From Candidatus Methanoperedens sp. (GTDB lineage Archaea > Halobacteriota > Methanosarcinia > Methanosarcinales > Methanoperedenaceae): a stretch of DNA of 54,116 bases. Shown piece after piece: positions 28,665 through 37,837 of the stretch. The DNA lies in NCBI GenBank assembly GCA_030650845.1, contig JAUSDC010000165.1:1-54116 (forward strand). Direction: 5' to 3'. The translations under genes were made by a program, and so were the position numbers. The notes beneath the pieces were generated by a model, which saw only the letters and a list, made by a program, of their open reading frames with translations, was not told the origin of the DNA and made no database searches. Position 1 is the stretch's first letter. Each line of letters starts with the position of its first letter.

Positions 28665-28775
28665 ATCGAACTTGTACGAACTCGAAACGAACTCGGATTG
28701 TCTTGAAATAAAGTCAGCGAACCCTTACAATAAGAGTTCGTCAGAGTTCGTTCAGTTCGTTGCTTGGTGAAATAA
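28665..28775. repeat. GAACGAACT/AGTTCGTT dispersed palindromic repeat, copy 3 (diverged)
   Basis: The left arm contains CGAACTTGTACGAACTCGAA and ACGAACTCGG. The right arm contains AGAGTTCGTCAGAGTTCGTT and CAGTTCGTTGC. The spacer is longer than in the other copies and the conserved tail is missing. Confidence 0.7.
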
Positions 28776-29092
28776 TGCGATTTGAATCTAACATAAAACA
28801 ATATCTGTAGGTGGTACTATCAAATTTTGATGGTGTTTTCCAACGCTATTCCGATGCTATAGAGTTTCAGCTATGGCGTCAACAACTTTCGAAAAACTTT
28901 TGAATAAATTCGGGGTCATAAGGATATACCGCGCAAACTCATTTTTGTTGTTTTGAATAATTGTCTTTTTATTTGAATAATCCCTTTGGATAGCCTTATT
29001 TTACCTAAAATAAACAAACCGCGCAAACTGGGAAACTCGAAAAAATATAAAAAAAATATTAAAATGGTTCAATTGTTTTTCTGGCTTTAGCT

Positions 29093-29104
29093 TTTATTTA
29101 TATC
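29093..29104 (+). promoter_or_regulatory. TATA box of nreA
   Basis: TTTATTTATATC is centred about 27 bases upstream of the ATG at 29127, predicting a leaderless transcript. Confidence 0.45.
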
Positions 29105-29126
29105 CTGTCATATCATTATTCATTAT

Positions 29127-30383
29127 ATGGAAAACTCTGATTCGCTCTTTACAGGCAAAAGCGATGCCCTGTGCATATTATGCAGGGGAGCAAAATTATT
29201 ATGCGGCAAACAGCGGTGTCCGGTTCTGGTCAAGTTCTATTCCCGTGCCAAGGTCAAACCGCTCACAGACAGCCTGAACATTGAGGGCTCATCACCACCA
29301 GGGGTTTTCGTAGGGAGGATAGGGTATCCGTATGTATCTGTGGGGCCTCTTATTCCACCTACGCACGGGGATACTACTCTTCTTGACACGCCTGAGATGT
29401 GGCTGGGGAAAAGCATTGATGATATCGTGGACTTTCGCTCGCAGCTCGTTCGAGGAAAGCATCTTGTTCATATTAGAGACCTTGAAGGAAACCGTATCGT
29501 AGAAGCCACCCGCGAGATGGCGCTTTGCACTTCACCCATTGACGTTGAAGCAGAGTTCCTGAAAAAACCAAGAGCAAGACTGGTGCTTGATGATGAAGTG
29601 CAGCCCTTTGGACCGACTGCACCCCTAAAGAAGATCGATGTTGGGAATACGAAATTTGACCAGAGGATGGAAAAAGCCAACAATGATACTGATCTTCTGG
29701 CAAAGGACGCGGTTCTGGGGCTTTATAAAGACGGCACTCTTATTTCAAGCATCCAGAAAGCCTTTTCAGTTGGCTCTTTCGGTGAAGGAAAAGCGCGTCG
29801 TTTCGTTCCAACCCGGTGGAGCATCACAGCGGTTGACAGCATGATAGGCGCGAACCTGATGGAAAAGATGAAGGATTTCCCGCGGATAAATGAATATCTG
29901 GTCTTTGAATCCTGGCAGCTTGATAACAGGTTCGTGGTTCTGATGATGCCAAAACCATGGAGCTATGAACTCATTGAGGCATGGTACCCGAATACTGTGT
30001 GGAACCCGTTCGGGAAGGACGTGGCTATAATGTCCTCCTCTGAGGGGTATGAAGGACGGACGACGTACGCAGAGATAGGCGGCTGCTATTATGCTGCAAG
30101 GCTTGCGGTGAATGAGTATCTTGTGAAAGAGAAGCGCCAGGCGCGTGTTGTGATACTGCGGGAAGCGCATCCGGGTTATATAATGCCTGTTGGTGTTTGG
30201 AATGTGAGGGAGAATGTGAGGGCGGCGCTCAAGATTGCTCCCAGGAAATGTGCTTCGTTGAATGAGGCGTTTGAGTATATTTCGACAAGGCTTGTCATTC
30301 CAAAAGAGAGATGGATAAAGGAAAGCACGGTGCTGAAGCAGACACTGTTCCAGCGGGGACTTGAGGACTTTTTCAGGATATAA
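29127..30383 (+). CDS. nreA: DNA repair protein NreA
   Basis: The product is 418 residues of the archaeal Nre family (DUF650/DUF651). A four-cysteine, probably zinc-binding N-terminus has Cys16, Cys19, Cys26 and Cys31. The conserved core includes GIYKD-like GLYKDGTLISSIQKAFSVG and AEIGGCYYAARLAVNEYL. The C-terminus carries a PCNA-interacting peptide, QRGLEDFF (Gln409, Leu412, Phe415, Phe416). Nre proteins take part in archaeal DNA damage response through PCNA. The gene stands alone and is followed by repeat copy 4. Confidence 0.93.
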   Translation: MENSDSLFTGKSDALCILCRGAKLLCGKQRCPVLVKFYSRAKVKPLTDSLNIEGSSPPGVFVGRIGYPYVSVGPLIPPTHGDTTLLDTPEMWLGKSIDDIVDFRSQLVRGKHLVHIRDLEGNRIVEATREMALCTSPIDVEAEFLKKPRARLVLDDEVQPFGPTAPLKKIDVGNTKFDQRMEKANNDTDLLAKDAVLGLYKDGTLISSIQKAFSVGSFGEGKARRFVPTRWSITAVDSMIGANLMEKMKDFPRINEYLVFESWQLDNRFVVLMMPKPWSYELIEAWYPNTVWNPFGKDVAIMSSSEGYEGRTTYAEIGGCYYAARLAVNEYLVKEKRQARVVILREAHPGYIMPVGVWNVRENVRAALKIAPRKCASLNEAFEYISTRLVIPKERWIKESTVLKQTLFQRGLEDFFRI

Positions 30384-30405
30384 ACAATATTCTGAAAATG
30401 GAAGG

Positions 30406-30532
30406 CCCAAACAACGAACTCGTACGAACTCCATACGAACTCACACTGCTGGAGTTCGTTTCAGTTCGTTTTAGTTCGGTGTTTTTTTCATGTTCATTTA
30501 TGAAGCAGGGTTCATAGCCGACTTTGCGGTGA
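30406..30532 (+). repeat. GAACGAACT/AGTTCGTT dispersed palindromic repeat, copy 4
   Basis: The left arm is AACAACGAACTCGTACGAAC and the right arm is GTTTCAGTTCGTTTTAGTTC. The tail TTTTTTTCATGTTCAT..GGTTCATAGC is conserved. It lies between nreA and the ATPase gene, upstream of that gene's TATA box. Confidence 0.85.
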
Positions 30533-30574
30533 GCAATCTACACCATAATATTACTTACAGTCAACTATAAGTAA

Positions 30575-30586
30575 CTTTAAATATTA
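30575..30586 (+). promoter_or_regulatory. TATA box of the AAA ATPase gene
   Basis: CTTTAAATATTA is centred about 38 bases upstream of the ATG at 30618. Confidence 0.45.
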
Positions 30587-30617
30587 CTCATACCACAGTA
30601 GAACTAATGTGATAAAT

Positions 30618-31955
30618 ATGTTAAATGACAGGACAAAAGCGCTCATAAGAGATTATAATTCATGGTGGGAAGGCAACCCCATAATCGTTCCAGAATATAA
30701 AAGGCACATTTACGCTGATGTGCAAAAATACATGAAAACAAAGCAGATAATCGCCATCGTTGGATTGAGGCGGGTGGGTAAGACAAGCCTCATGAAGCAG
30801 ATAATCAAGGAGAACATTGAATATAATAGGGACAACACATTTTATTTTCTGTTCGATGAGCTTTTAGCTCAGAACTCAGAAGTTCTGGAGGATGTATTAG
30901 ACCATTACCTGAAAACAATAGCAAAAGAAGGACGCAAATACATCTTCCTTGACGAGATACAAAAAGTTCCTTACTGGCAGGATGTATTAAAGAGATTCTA
31001 TGATACGAGAGAAGATATAAAATTCATAATTTCCGGTTCTGCATCGATGCAGATAAAAAAATCAAAAGAAAGCCTTGCAGGAAGGATATATGACTTTTTC
31101 ATGCCTGTGCTAACTTTCAGGGAGTTCCTCGAGTTGAACGGACTGACAATAGAAAAGCAGAAGATCGATTTCAGGAGCATGAAAGGCATCTATGAAAAAA
31201 ATCTTCATAAAAAGCCTCTTATTGAGGAATTATTCTTAAAATACGTCTTAAAAGGCGCATTCCCCGAACTTGTCCTGGAAGAGGATGAGGGCATTATTAA
31301 AAACTACATAAGGAATTCGGTTATCGATAAGATAATTTTTGAAGATATCCCCTCAGTTTTCGATGTTAAGAAAAAAGATGTCCTTTCATCAATGCTCGAA
31401 TATTGCAGCAGGGAAACATCAAACTTATTGGATGTAACAAATCTTTCAAAGCTCCTCAATGTAAATTACCAGACAGCAAGGTCGTATCTCTTTTACCTTC
31501 AGAATTCGTTCGTGATAGATATAGTGTATAACTATTCTAAAAGCACAGCAAAACAGTTAAGGAAAAACAAAAAGGTCCATATCGTTCATCCTTCGATTAC
31601 AATAACGATAATGAGATCTTCAAAAGACATACTGGGCATTGATGAAGTAATGGGTAAATATGTGGAAAGCATAGTTTTCCAGCACTCAAAGCTTCTTTCA
31701 GAGAGGATATCTTTCTGGAGGACTCCGCAAAAAGAGGAAATCGATATTATTCTGGAAATGGAGACTATTCTTCCGATAGAAGTGAAATACCGGAGAAATG
31801 TGGAGCTTTCTTCTGCAAATAACATTATAAAATTTGCAAACAAGCATAAACTAAACACAGGGATTGTCGTGACAAGAGACTTTTTTGATGAAAAGGAAAT
31901 CGACAAAATAAATATTCTTTTCGTTCCAGCATGGCTATTTTTGCTGGTCGTGTAA
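30618..31955 (+). CDS. AAA_14/DUF4143 family ATPase
   Basis: The product is 445 residues. Walker A is GLRRVGKTS (49-57), Walker B is YIFLDEIQKV, and FIISGSASMQI is the sensor strand. The C-terminal DUF4143 domain ends with IEVKYRRNVE, a restriction-like fold segment with a possible nuclease core (EIDIILEME..IEVKY). Such ATPases are abundant and often mobile in archaea; their function is unknown. GTG at 30609 is an alternative start. Its A/T-rich codon choice is typical of accessory genes. Confidence 0.87.
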   Translation: MLNDRTKALIRDYNSWWEGNPIIVPEYKRHIYADVQKYMKTKQIIAIVGLRRVGKTSLMKQIIKENIEYNRDNTFYFLFDELLAQNSEVLEDVLDHYLKTIAKEGRKYIFLDEIQKVPYWQDVLKRFYDTREDIKFIISGSASMQIKKSKESLAGRIYDFFMPVLTFREFLELNGLTIEKQKIDFRSMKGIYEKNLHKKPLIEELFLKYVLKGAFPELVLEEDEGIIKNYIRNSVIDKIIFEDIPSVFDVKKKDVLSSMLEYCSRETSNLLDVTNLSKLLNVNYQTARSYLFYLQNSFVIDIVYNYSKSTAKQLRKNKKVHIVHPSITITIMRSSKDILGIDEVMGKYVESIVFQHSKLLSERISFWRTPQKEEIDIILEMETILPIEVKYRRNVELSSANNIIKFANKHKLNTGIVVTRDFFDEKEIDKINILFVPAWLFLLVV

Positions 31956-31997
31956 TATCAATTGCAGCTTTTAAAATAGGCATTCAATGGTCTGAAC

Positions 31998-33428
31998 TCA
32001 TACATCTAAACCCATTTCCCCCAGAACATGATGGTAATGCTCGGGCGGCATAAGAGAATAGAACGCCTTTTCCACAACCTCACTTAATGATGGATGAATG
32101 TGCATTCCCTGAGTTATTGGATCTGCTTTTTCCTCAGGAACATACATGAGATTTATTATTTCCTGAATGAGAATCGAAGCATATGGCCCGATAATATGGG
32201 CTCCAAGGATCCTGCTTGTGCTTTTTTCCAGGATCACTTTCACAAAAAAATCCTTAACATCCATCACCACTCCTTTTGCAGTGTTTTCATACATTTTGAA
32301 ACCTATGAGAACATTTTCTTCTCCATACATTTCAATAGCTTCCTTTTCCTTCAATCCGACGCTGGCTATTTCAGGATATGAAAAGACAGCGTGCGGCACT
32401 GCGTGGTAATACACTTTGACATTTTTCTTCAATATCGCATTGTGAAAAACCACGGTAGATTCATAGTTTGCAACATGCTTGAAAAGATATTTGCCATTGG
32501 CATCCCCGAACGCCCAGACATCCTTCTGTGAAGTCTCCAGATAATCATTAACTTCGATCCATCCATTGCTGTCGGTCTTTATGCCTGCCCTCTCCGGATG
32601 CAGAATATCGGTATTCGGCGCTCTTCCGGTTGCGACAAGTATTTCCTCTGCGGTCACAACGACTTCTTTGCCGCTGTCTCTTTCCTTTGCTGTGATCACT
32701 TTCTTTCCGCTTGTATCCCTTGCCACTTCAAGTACTTCCAGGGATGTCAGGATATTCATGTTCCCTGACATAACTTTTTTTGCAAGCATAGAGATCTCAG
32801 GTTCCTCATCAGGAATGAACTTTGGATTTCTTCCAATGATGGTCACTCTGGAACCCATAGCTGAAAAGAAATGCCCATACTCAGCAGCAATGTAACCTCC
32901 TCCTATGATGGCTATGCTTTCTGGAAGTTCCGTCATTTTCAATACGGTATCGCTTGTCAGATAACCGGTCGCATTCAGCCCATTTATATCAGGTATGAGC
33001 GGCTTTGAACCAGAGCAGAGGAAAAACATTTTTCCTTTGATAGTCTCATTGCCGATCTTCATTGTATATGGTGAAACGAATTCTGCGATTTCTTTATAAT
33101 AGTCAAAATCAGGGTTGTGGGGGAGATCTTCTTGTATATTGCTGATATCCCGGGAAATCTTTGTATTCATCCTTTTCATTATACTTTTGAAATCAATGTT
33201 CCTTATTTGAACATCGATCCCGAACTTCCCCGCGGTCTCAATTGTTCGCAAAAGCTCGGCTGGATAGAGTAGGAGTTTGGAAGGGATGCATCCTCGAGTG
33301 AGGCATATGCCGCCAGGCTCATCTTTATCTATTACTGCTATCTTAAAATCAGGAAATCTCTCTTTAATTGATGAAACATAGTTCATTCCTGAGCCGGTGC
33401 CTATCACTATCAGGTCATATTCTTTCAT
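31998..33428 (-). CDS. Flavin-dependent pyridine nucleotide-disulfide oxidoreductase (Lpd-like)
   Basis: The product is 476 residues. FAD-binding VIGTGSG is near residues 8-14. The redox disulfide is Cys42-x4-Cys47 (GGICLTRGCIPSK). The NAD motif IIGGGYIAAEYG, the ATGRAPNTD segment and a C-terminal dimerisation domain with HIHPSLSEVVEKAF follow. It belongs with dihydrolipoamide dehydrogenases and mercuric/mycothione reductase-like enzymes; no 2-oxoacid dehydrogenase genes are nearby, so the substrate is open. The start is ATG 33428 with GGGAG upstream; an in-frame TTG lies at 33443. Confidence 0.9.
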   Translation of the reverse strand: MKEYDLIVIGTGSGMNYVSSIKERFPDFKIAVIDKDEPGGICLTRGCIPSKLLLYPAELLRTIETAGKFGIDVQIRNIDFKSIMKRMNTKISRDISNIQEDLPHNPDFDYYKEIAEFVSPYTMKIGNETIKGKMFFLCSGSKPLIPDINGLNATGYLTSDTVLKMTELPESIAIIGGGYIAAEYGHFFSAMGSRVTIIGRNPKFIPDEEPEISMLAKKVMSGNMNILTSLEVLEVARDTSGKKVITAKERDSGKEVVVTAEEILVATGRAPNTDILHPERAGIKTDSNGWIEVNDYLETSQKDVWAFGDANGKYLFKHVANYESTVVFHNAILKKNVKVYYHAVPHAVFSYPEIASVGLKEKEAIEMYGEENVLIGFKMYENTAKGVVMDVKDFFVKVILEKSTSRILGAHIIGPYASILIQEIINLMYVPEEKADPITQGMHIHPSLSEVVEKAFYSLMPPEHYHHVLGEMGLDV

Positions 33429-33504
33429 AATTACTCCCTTCAATTATGGATAGTAACTGTTCACATATATGCTTTTTCTACTGACAATTAAAACGTGCAA
33501 TATA

Positions 33505-33600
33505 ACGGACGTTTGCAACGAACTGGTACGAACTAAAACGAACTCCGGTGGCGTGAGTTCGTCGAGTTCGTTGTGTTCGTTGCTATTTTTTTCATACCAG
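33505..33600 (-). repeat. GAACGAACT/AGTTCGTT dispersed palindromic repeat, copy 5 (reverse)
   Basis: The copy runs from CAACGAACTGGTACGAACTA to GAGTTCGTTGTGTTCGTTGC then TATTTTTTTCATA. It is the reverse complement of copy 2 with very few differences in the core, but it lacks the GTTCATCTACG tail. It lies between two divergent genes. Confidence 0.88.
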
Positions 33601-33669
33601 AGCGCAAAGTGGACATAGAATAAATATCATATATTAGGTTCTTAACCATAATAGCACAAATTTCATAAT

Positions 33670-34470
33670 ATGATAAGAGAAATTAAAATTAAAACTGCCC
33701 TATCCACCTCGCAGCTTCCTGGTCTGGATTATGCTCTTAATCCATACCGTGGCTGCGCTCATGCCTGCGTTTACTGCTATGCCCCCGCTGTCACCCACTG
33801 GGATAAAGGAAAATGGGGCGAGATTGTAGAGGTAAAAATAAACCTTCCGCGCATCCTCTCAAAAGAACTGCGGGTGAAGAAAAAAGGTGTCGTGGGGCTT
33901 GGCACGGTGACAGATCCATACCAGCCTGCAGAGAAGAAATACGAGATCACAAGGCGATGTCTTGAACTTCTGCTAATGCATGATCTCCCTGTGTGCATAC
34001 AGACAAAATCTTCACTTGTGCTGAGGGATATTGACCTGTTAAAAGAGTTCAAGAATGTGGAAGTGGGTATCACGCTAACAGCGCTTGATGATGTAGCAAG
34101 GGAAAAAATGGAACCCGGGGCAGCAAGTGTCAGAGAGAGACTGCGCGCCCTTGCCGTGCTACGGGAGAGCGGCATCAGGACATGGGTATTCCTGGGTCCG
34201 GTAATGCCTCATATCACAGAAGTTGAGGCGCTGGTGGATGCTATTGCTGAGGTGAAACCTGATTATGTGCTGGTGGACAGGTTGAATTTGAAAGAGGGGG
34301 TGTGGGAAAGAGTGAGGGAATTTATTGAGGTGTGGAAGCCTGAATTACGATGTGAGTATGAGAGGATATTTTTGGGAGGTGGGGAGTATTATGGGGAGGT
34401 TTTTAGGAGAATAATCGATAGGTGTGGAAAGAGCGGGTTGAGGTGTGAGATAAACAGGTTGGGGGATTAG
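33670..34470 (+). CDS. SPL-like radical SAM protein
   Basis: The product is 266 residues. The cluster motif is Cys29-x3-Cys33-x2-Cys36 in NPYRGCAHACVYCYAP, the signature of the spore-photoproduct-lyase-related group (Rv2578c-like). Further conserved segments are LGTVTDPYQPAEKKYEITR and IQTKSSLVLRD. True SPL repairs thymine photodimers in spores; archaeal members of this group have no established function, though a DNA-repair role is plausible. Confidence 0.85.
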   Translation: MIREIKIKTALSTSQLPGLDYALNPYRGCAHACVYCYAPAVTHWDKGKWGEIVEVKINLPRILSKELRVKKKGVVGLGTVTDPYQPAEKKYEITRRCLELLLMHDLPVCIQTKSSLVLRDIDLLKEFKNVEVGITLTALDDVAREKMEPGAASVRERLRALAVLRESGIRTWVFLGPVMPHITEVEALVDAIAEVKPDYVLVDRLNLKEGVWERVREFIEVWKPELRCEYERIFLGGGEYYGEVFRRIIDRCGKSGLRCEINRLGD

Positions 34471-35008
34471 ACATCTGAAAAAATCAGGTAGTATCCTGAA
34501 TATCATGACCGGATATTCCTTTCGAGTGCACGTATAGAAATTCTGGCATCTGTGCCTCTGTTTCCCAGTAGCTAAACCATAAAATTTTTTAGACAGGATC
34601 GACAGGATTTACAGGATTTGCCAAACAAATCGTATCCTGTAGATCCTGTAAATCATGTCTAAAAGTTAAGTTAATATAGAAATGTCATAATTTGTGGGAC
34701 ACTACCAAAAATTAAGTTGATTAGTGGAGATGGGGTTATTTTGGGGATGTTTTTGAGCGAAAAAAAAGTTAACAACGGTTTCAAGGAGCTTTGGTAACCA
34801 CAAACCACCTCGTATTTAACCAAAAATTATATAGGTAATAAGTCATAATTATGATAATTATAATAAAAACGAAGATAGTATAAACAAGGATAGAAAAATT
34901 ATGACCTTCGTACCAGGGATTAGTAATAAAGGAATAGATGTATCGATTTTTTTTGTAATTAATAACTTAAAATCGATAACGAGTAATGTTATTAGGAGAT
35001 AATAAAAT
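34471..35008. other. 538-bp region upstream of cytochrome 1
   Basis: The stretch contains the ACAGGAT palindromic repeat (34588-34668), then an AT-rich leader. A TATA-like AAAATTATATAGG lies at about 34823-34835, which would give a 5' untranslated leader of roughly 150 bases. The cytochrome ATG at 35009 has TAGGAG upstream. No coding frame is convincing. Confidence 0.55.
34588..34668. repeat. ACAGGAT palindromic repeat, copy 1
   Basis: The left arm is GACAGGATCGACAGGATTTA then CAGGATT. The right arm is ATCCTGTAGATCCTGTAAAT then CATGTC. The arms form an imperfect hairpin. Copy 2 is at 48352-48425. Repeats of this ACAGGATTTACAGGAT type occur in many unrelated prokaryotic genomes. Confidence 0.8.
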
Positions 35009-37807
35009 ATGATAAAAAGAATTACGTTAGGGATAGGAATTTTGATAATATTGCTTGCACTGGCCGGAATTGGAAGCGCAATATATGAGTATGATGCAAG
35101 CTGCAGTAAATGCCATACTGGCTTCCCAACACCATTAAAAGCCAATGGTACTTTCTTTAATAATACCCATAAATTTGATGGTGTTTTAAGACCAGCCTCT
35201 GGTGATAGCTGTAATATATGTCATATCAATGTCCATGGTTCATCACCTAATTATAGCATGACCTCAACAGGTTCGTATTACAATGTCACGCACAGATATA
35301 ATAGCACAAACCTTTCTTCTGAATTCTTCTCATCGCCTGGATGTGGAAATTGCCATGCCGATGCAGTTGGAGGAAACTTCACTATAATATCAGGTACTCC
35401 AACTTATCTGACATCTTCGGTATGTGAAGCTTGCCACAAGGCGAAATACGACAACTGGACGAACACTATGCACCGAGTAATGCTGACCAAGAATACATCT
35501 GGTGCAATAATGAATCTCACTGTTCCTGGCGGATTGAACTGGTCTACCACGAATGTATCGTATATGGTGGTTGGCAAAACATCGTTCAGATACCTGAATG
35601 AGACTGGATATTTCTTCAATAGATATTACGTTGAAAGTCAGACATTTGCATCTTACGGTCCGAGTAAGTATTCATGCGGGAGCTGTCATACCACAGGCTA
35701 TAATGCATCAGGCGGTAACCAGAGTGGTTTACCTGGCATAATAGGAACATGGAGTGAAGAAGGAATAGCATGTGAAAACTGTCACGGAGCCGGCGGTAAC
35801 GGACATAATGTGACAGTCTATTCCAAAGGAGAAGATTGTATTAGATGTCACTATGGAAATAGTCGTCAGGGACAGGCAATGACAAACCGTCATGCAACAG
35901 GACCTGCTGAAGAATCCATGTCCTCAAGCTGTACTTTCTGTCATTCGCCCTACGATAATTACAAATTAGGGGCAGCGGCTTCGTTTGCTACTGCAAAAAA
36001 TGTAACATGCCTGGTATGTCATAATCCACATGATACAACAAATGAAAAGTACGAAGGTCTCCTTTCTCCAAATGGTTTCAATGCTGACAATTATTCTGTT
36101 GTTGAAGAAGTGAAATTAAGCTTCTTCAATGGAACTGCCAGCAATGCCAGCAAACAAGCGGGTTCAAATGCTTCACTAACAGCAGGAAACGATGTGTATG
36201 ACAACCTATCTGCAATTACATCGCTGTACCCTGGCACTATTACTAGCAGAAAAGATAGTAACTATGGAACCGCTCCAATTAATGTCACAGGCCGCCCTGT
36301 ATCAGAGGTACTGTGCTCTTTGTGCCATTACAGGCATGGTCTTGGTCATATCGCAAGTGTGAACCAAACGCATGGCAGAAATAACGCAGATAGTAACCAA
36401 TGGGCAACATGCGTGGACTGCCACATGTCGGCATCAGGAAGTCTGGCGGACCATTCTTTCGATGCAGAAAATGCAACGAACTATCCGACAAACACCTGCT
36501 CAAAGGGAACGAATTGTCATGTGACAAGCACGCAGAACAGGAGCTTAAGCAATATCACATTAGTTCCAGTGATAAGCGAATGGGAAGGAACCGCGCACAA
36601 CGATAAAGATGTTTCTGTACCAAATTCTACAGGGGTAAGAAATCCTAATAGTAGTTTCTATCGGAGTATCAATGGAACCACCGGGGTAGTCACTATTAAA
36701 TCAAGAGCAAACTCTTGCCTCAAATGCCATTCTCCGATGGACTGGAACCCAGCAACAGCTGAATCAGTCACTACCCAAGTACAACTGACTTCTGACTTCA
36801 AGGGCATTGTATGCGCTGTTTGTCATAACATCCATGATATGGGTGACTCGATAACAAATTCCGTTGGCAAGAAATATAGTTGGTACAATAGGGATGCAAT
36901 CCCTGTATATAATACTGCAGGAACAAGTATAACTCGCTACAAAGCAAACTATACTTTGATGGCAAATACCACTGAGCTGTGCGGCAATTGCCATTCGAAT
37001 ATAAGATATGGCAGGACAGGACCTGGATATTCAACTACCACATCTGTAACGCCATTAGCACCGCATGGTTTCCCGGCAAAAGATGTGTTTGCTGGCTCTT
37101 GGAAGCAGTCAAGCTCCTTGAACTTTGAGTGTATTGATTGCCACATGTATATCAACAAGACAAATGCCACTGGTGCCATTCTTAACGATAGTGAAAAGAC
37201 AATGGGACACAGTTTCGCTGTGAATGAGACTGGACTTCAGAATGAATCAAGCTGTAATGGTTGCCATGATGGAACTTGGTTTGACAACATCACTACTGTT
37301 ATCGAAGATATACAGAATAATACCCAGAACAAGTGGAATACCACCAACACAACGGTTATGAATGCATTGAGTTACATAAATGCATCTTCAGGTGAAAAGA
37401 ACCTGAGCCGTAATATGATCGCCCAGGCATATTGGAAGCTCTTAATGGTTAGTTCAGATGAGAGCTGGGGAGTTCATAATCCAACCGGAACGGATGATCT
37501 CCTGGATGAAGCAGTAGCACTGGCGAACTCTGCCAATGAATCACTTGGCAGGGGCAATACAACCGCGCAATTATATGCTGGTTGGAACCTTGTGTCGCTG
37601 AACGAAACACCAGCAAATACAACACCAATTGCTGTGATGTCTTCGGTATCGAGCAACTTGACTGTGGTCTGGGGTCTGAATGCTTCGACCCAAACATGGT
37701 TACTGTATGACCCTGCAGGACCTGTCGGATTGAATACTCTGACGAGGATGGTCAAGGGTGAAATCTTTGAGATAAAAGTAGCAGGTAATTGTACATGGGT
37801 GGTATGA
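35009..37807 (+). CDS. Multihaem c-type cytochrome 1 (17 haem sites), secreted
   Basis: The product is 932 residues. A signal peptide (about 1-25) directs it outside. There are 16 CxxCH motifs, the first at Cys32, plus one CX5CH (Cys497-Cys503-His504, CSKGTNCH). Two five-haem modules are tandem copies: CTFCHSPYDN..CLVCHNPHD..CSLCH..CVDCHM..CSKGTNCH (about 310-505) and CLKCHSPMDW..CAVCHNIHD..CGNCH..CIDCHM..CNGCH (about 570-755). The haem-free C-terminal part contains a helical segment and a beta domain starting YAGWNLVSLN. There is no C-terminal anchor. N-glycosylation sequons are dense. It probably carries electrons outside the cell to or from an acceptor. It is followed by a PGF-CTERM protein gene. 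Confidence 0.93.
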   Translation: MIKRITLGIGILIILLALAGIGSAIYEYDASCSKCHTGFPTPLKANGTFFNNTHKFDGVLRPASGDSCNICHINVHGSSPNYSMTSTGSYYNVTHRYNSTNLSSEFFSSPGCGNCHADAVGGNFTIISGTPTYLTSSVCEACHKAKYDNWTNTMHRVMLTKNTSGAIMNLTVPGGLNWSTTNVSYMVVGKTSFRYLNETGYFFNRYYVESQTFASYGPSKYSCGSCHTTGYNASGGNQSGLPGIIGTWSEEGIACENCHGAGGNGHNVTVYSKGEDCIRCHYGNSRQGQAMTNRHATGPAEESMSSSCTFCHSPYDNYKLGAAASFATAKNVTCLVCHNPHDTTNEKYEGLLSPNGFNADNYSVVEEVKLSFFNGTASNASKQAGSNASLTAGNDVYDNLSAITSLYPGTITSRKDSNYGTAPINVTGRPVSEVLCSLCHYRHGLGHIASVNQTHGRNNADSNQWATCVDCHMSASGSLADHSFDAENATNYPTNTCSKGTNCHVTSTQNRSLSNITLVPVISEWEGTAHNDKDVSVPNSTGVRNPNSSFYRSINGTTGVVTIKSRANSCLKCHSPMDWNPATAESVTTQVQLTSDFKGIVCAVCHNIHDMGDSITNSVGKKYSWYNRDAIPVYNTAGTSITRYKANYTLMANTTELCGNCHSNIRYGRTGPGYSTTTSVTPLAPHGFPAKDVFAGSWKQSSSLNFECIDCHMYINKTNATGAILNDSEKTMGHSFAVNETGLQNESSCNGCHDGTWFDNITTVIEDIQNNTQNKWNTTNTTVMNALSYINASSGEKNLSRNMIAQAYWKLLMVSSDESWGVHNPTGTDDLLDEAVALANSANESLGRGNTTAQLYAGWNLVSLNETPANTTPIAVMSSVSSNLTVVWGLNASTQTWLLYDPAGPVGLNTLTRMVKGEIFEIKVAGNCTWVV

Positions 37808-37826
37808 TGTCCACCCATGTTTTTTT
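37793..37826 (+). terminator. Stem-loop plus T-run at the end of cytochrome 1
   Basis: ACATGGGTGG (37793-37802) and CCACCCATGT (37811-37820) form a perfect 10-bp stem with an 8-base loop that contains the cytochrome stop codon. It is followed at once by a run of T to 37826. It could end transcription or process the message before the next gene, which starts at 37838. Confidence 0.6.
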
Positions 37827-37837
37827 GGAGTGATATA

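Larger units (their letters stand above)
28539..29126. other. 588-bp divergent intergenic region
   Basis: The stretch holds repeat copy 3 (about 28665-28775), two direct repeats of ACCGCGCAAACT (28928-28939 and 29018-29029), long A/T runs, and a TATA box near 29093-29104 that serves nreA. I see no convincing coding frame or tRNA. Confidence 0.6.

Noticed and set aside
29766-30434. A 222-codon minus-strand frame opposite nreA
   Set aside because: It overlaps nreA and the repeat, without family features or a ribosome site.
30609-30617. GTG start for the AAA ATPase at 30609
   Set aside because: ATG 30618 three codons later is the more usual start codon and neither has a clear Shine-Dalgarno.
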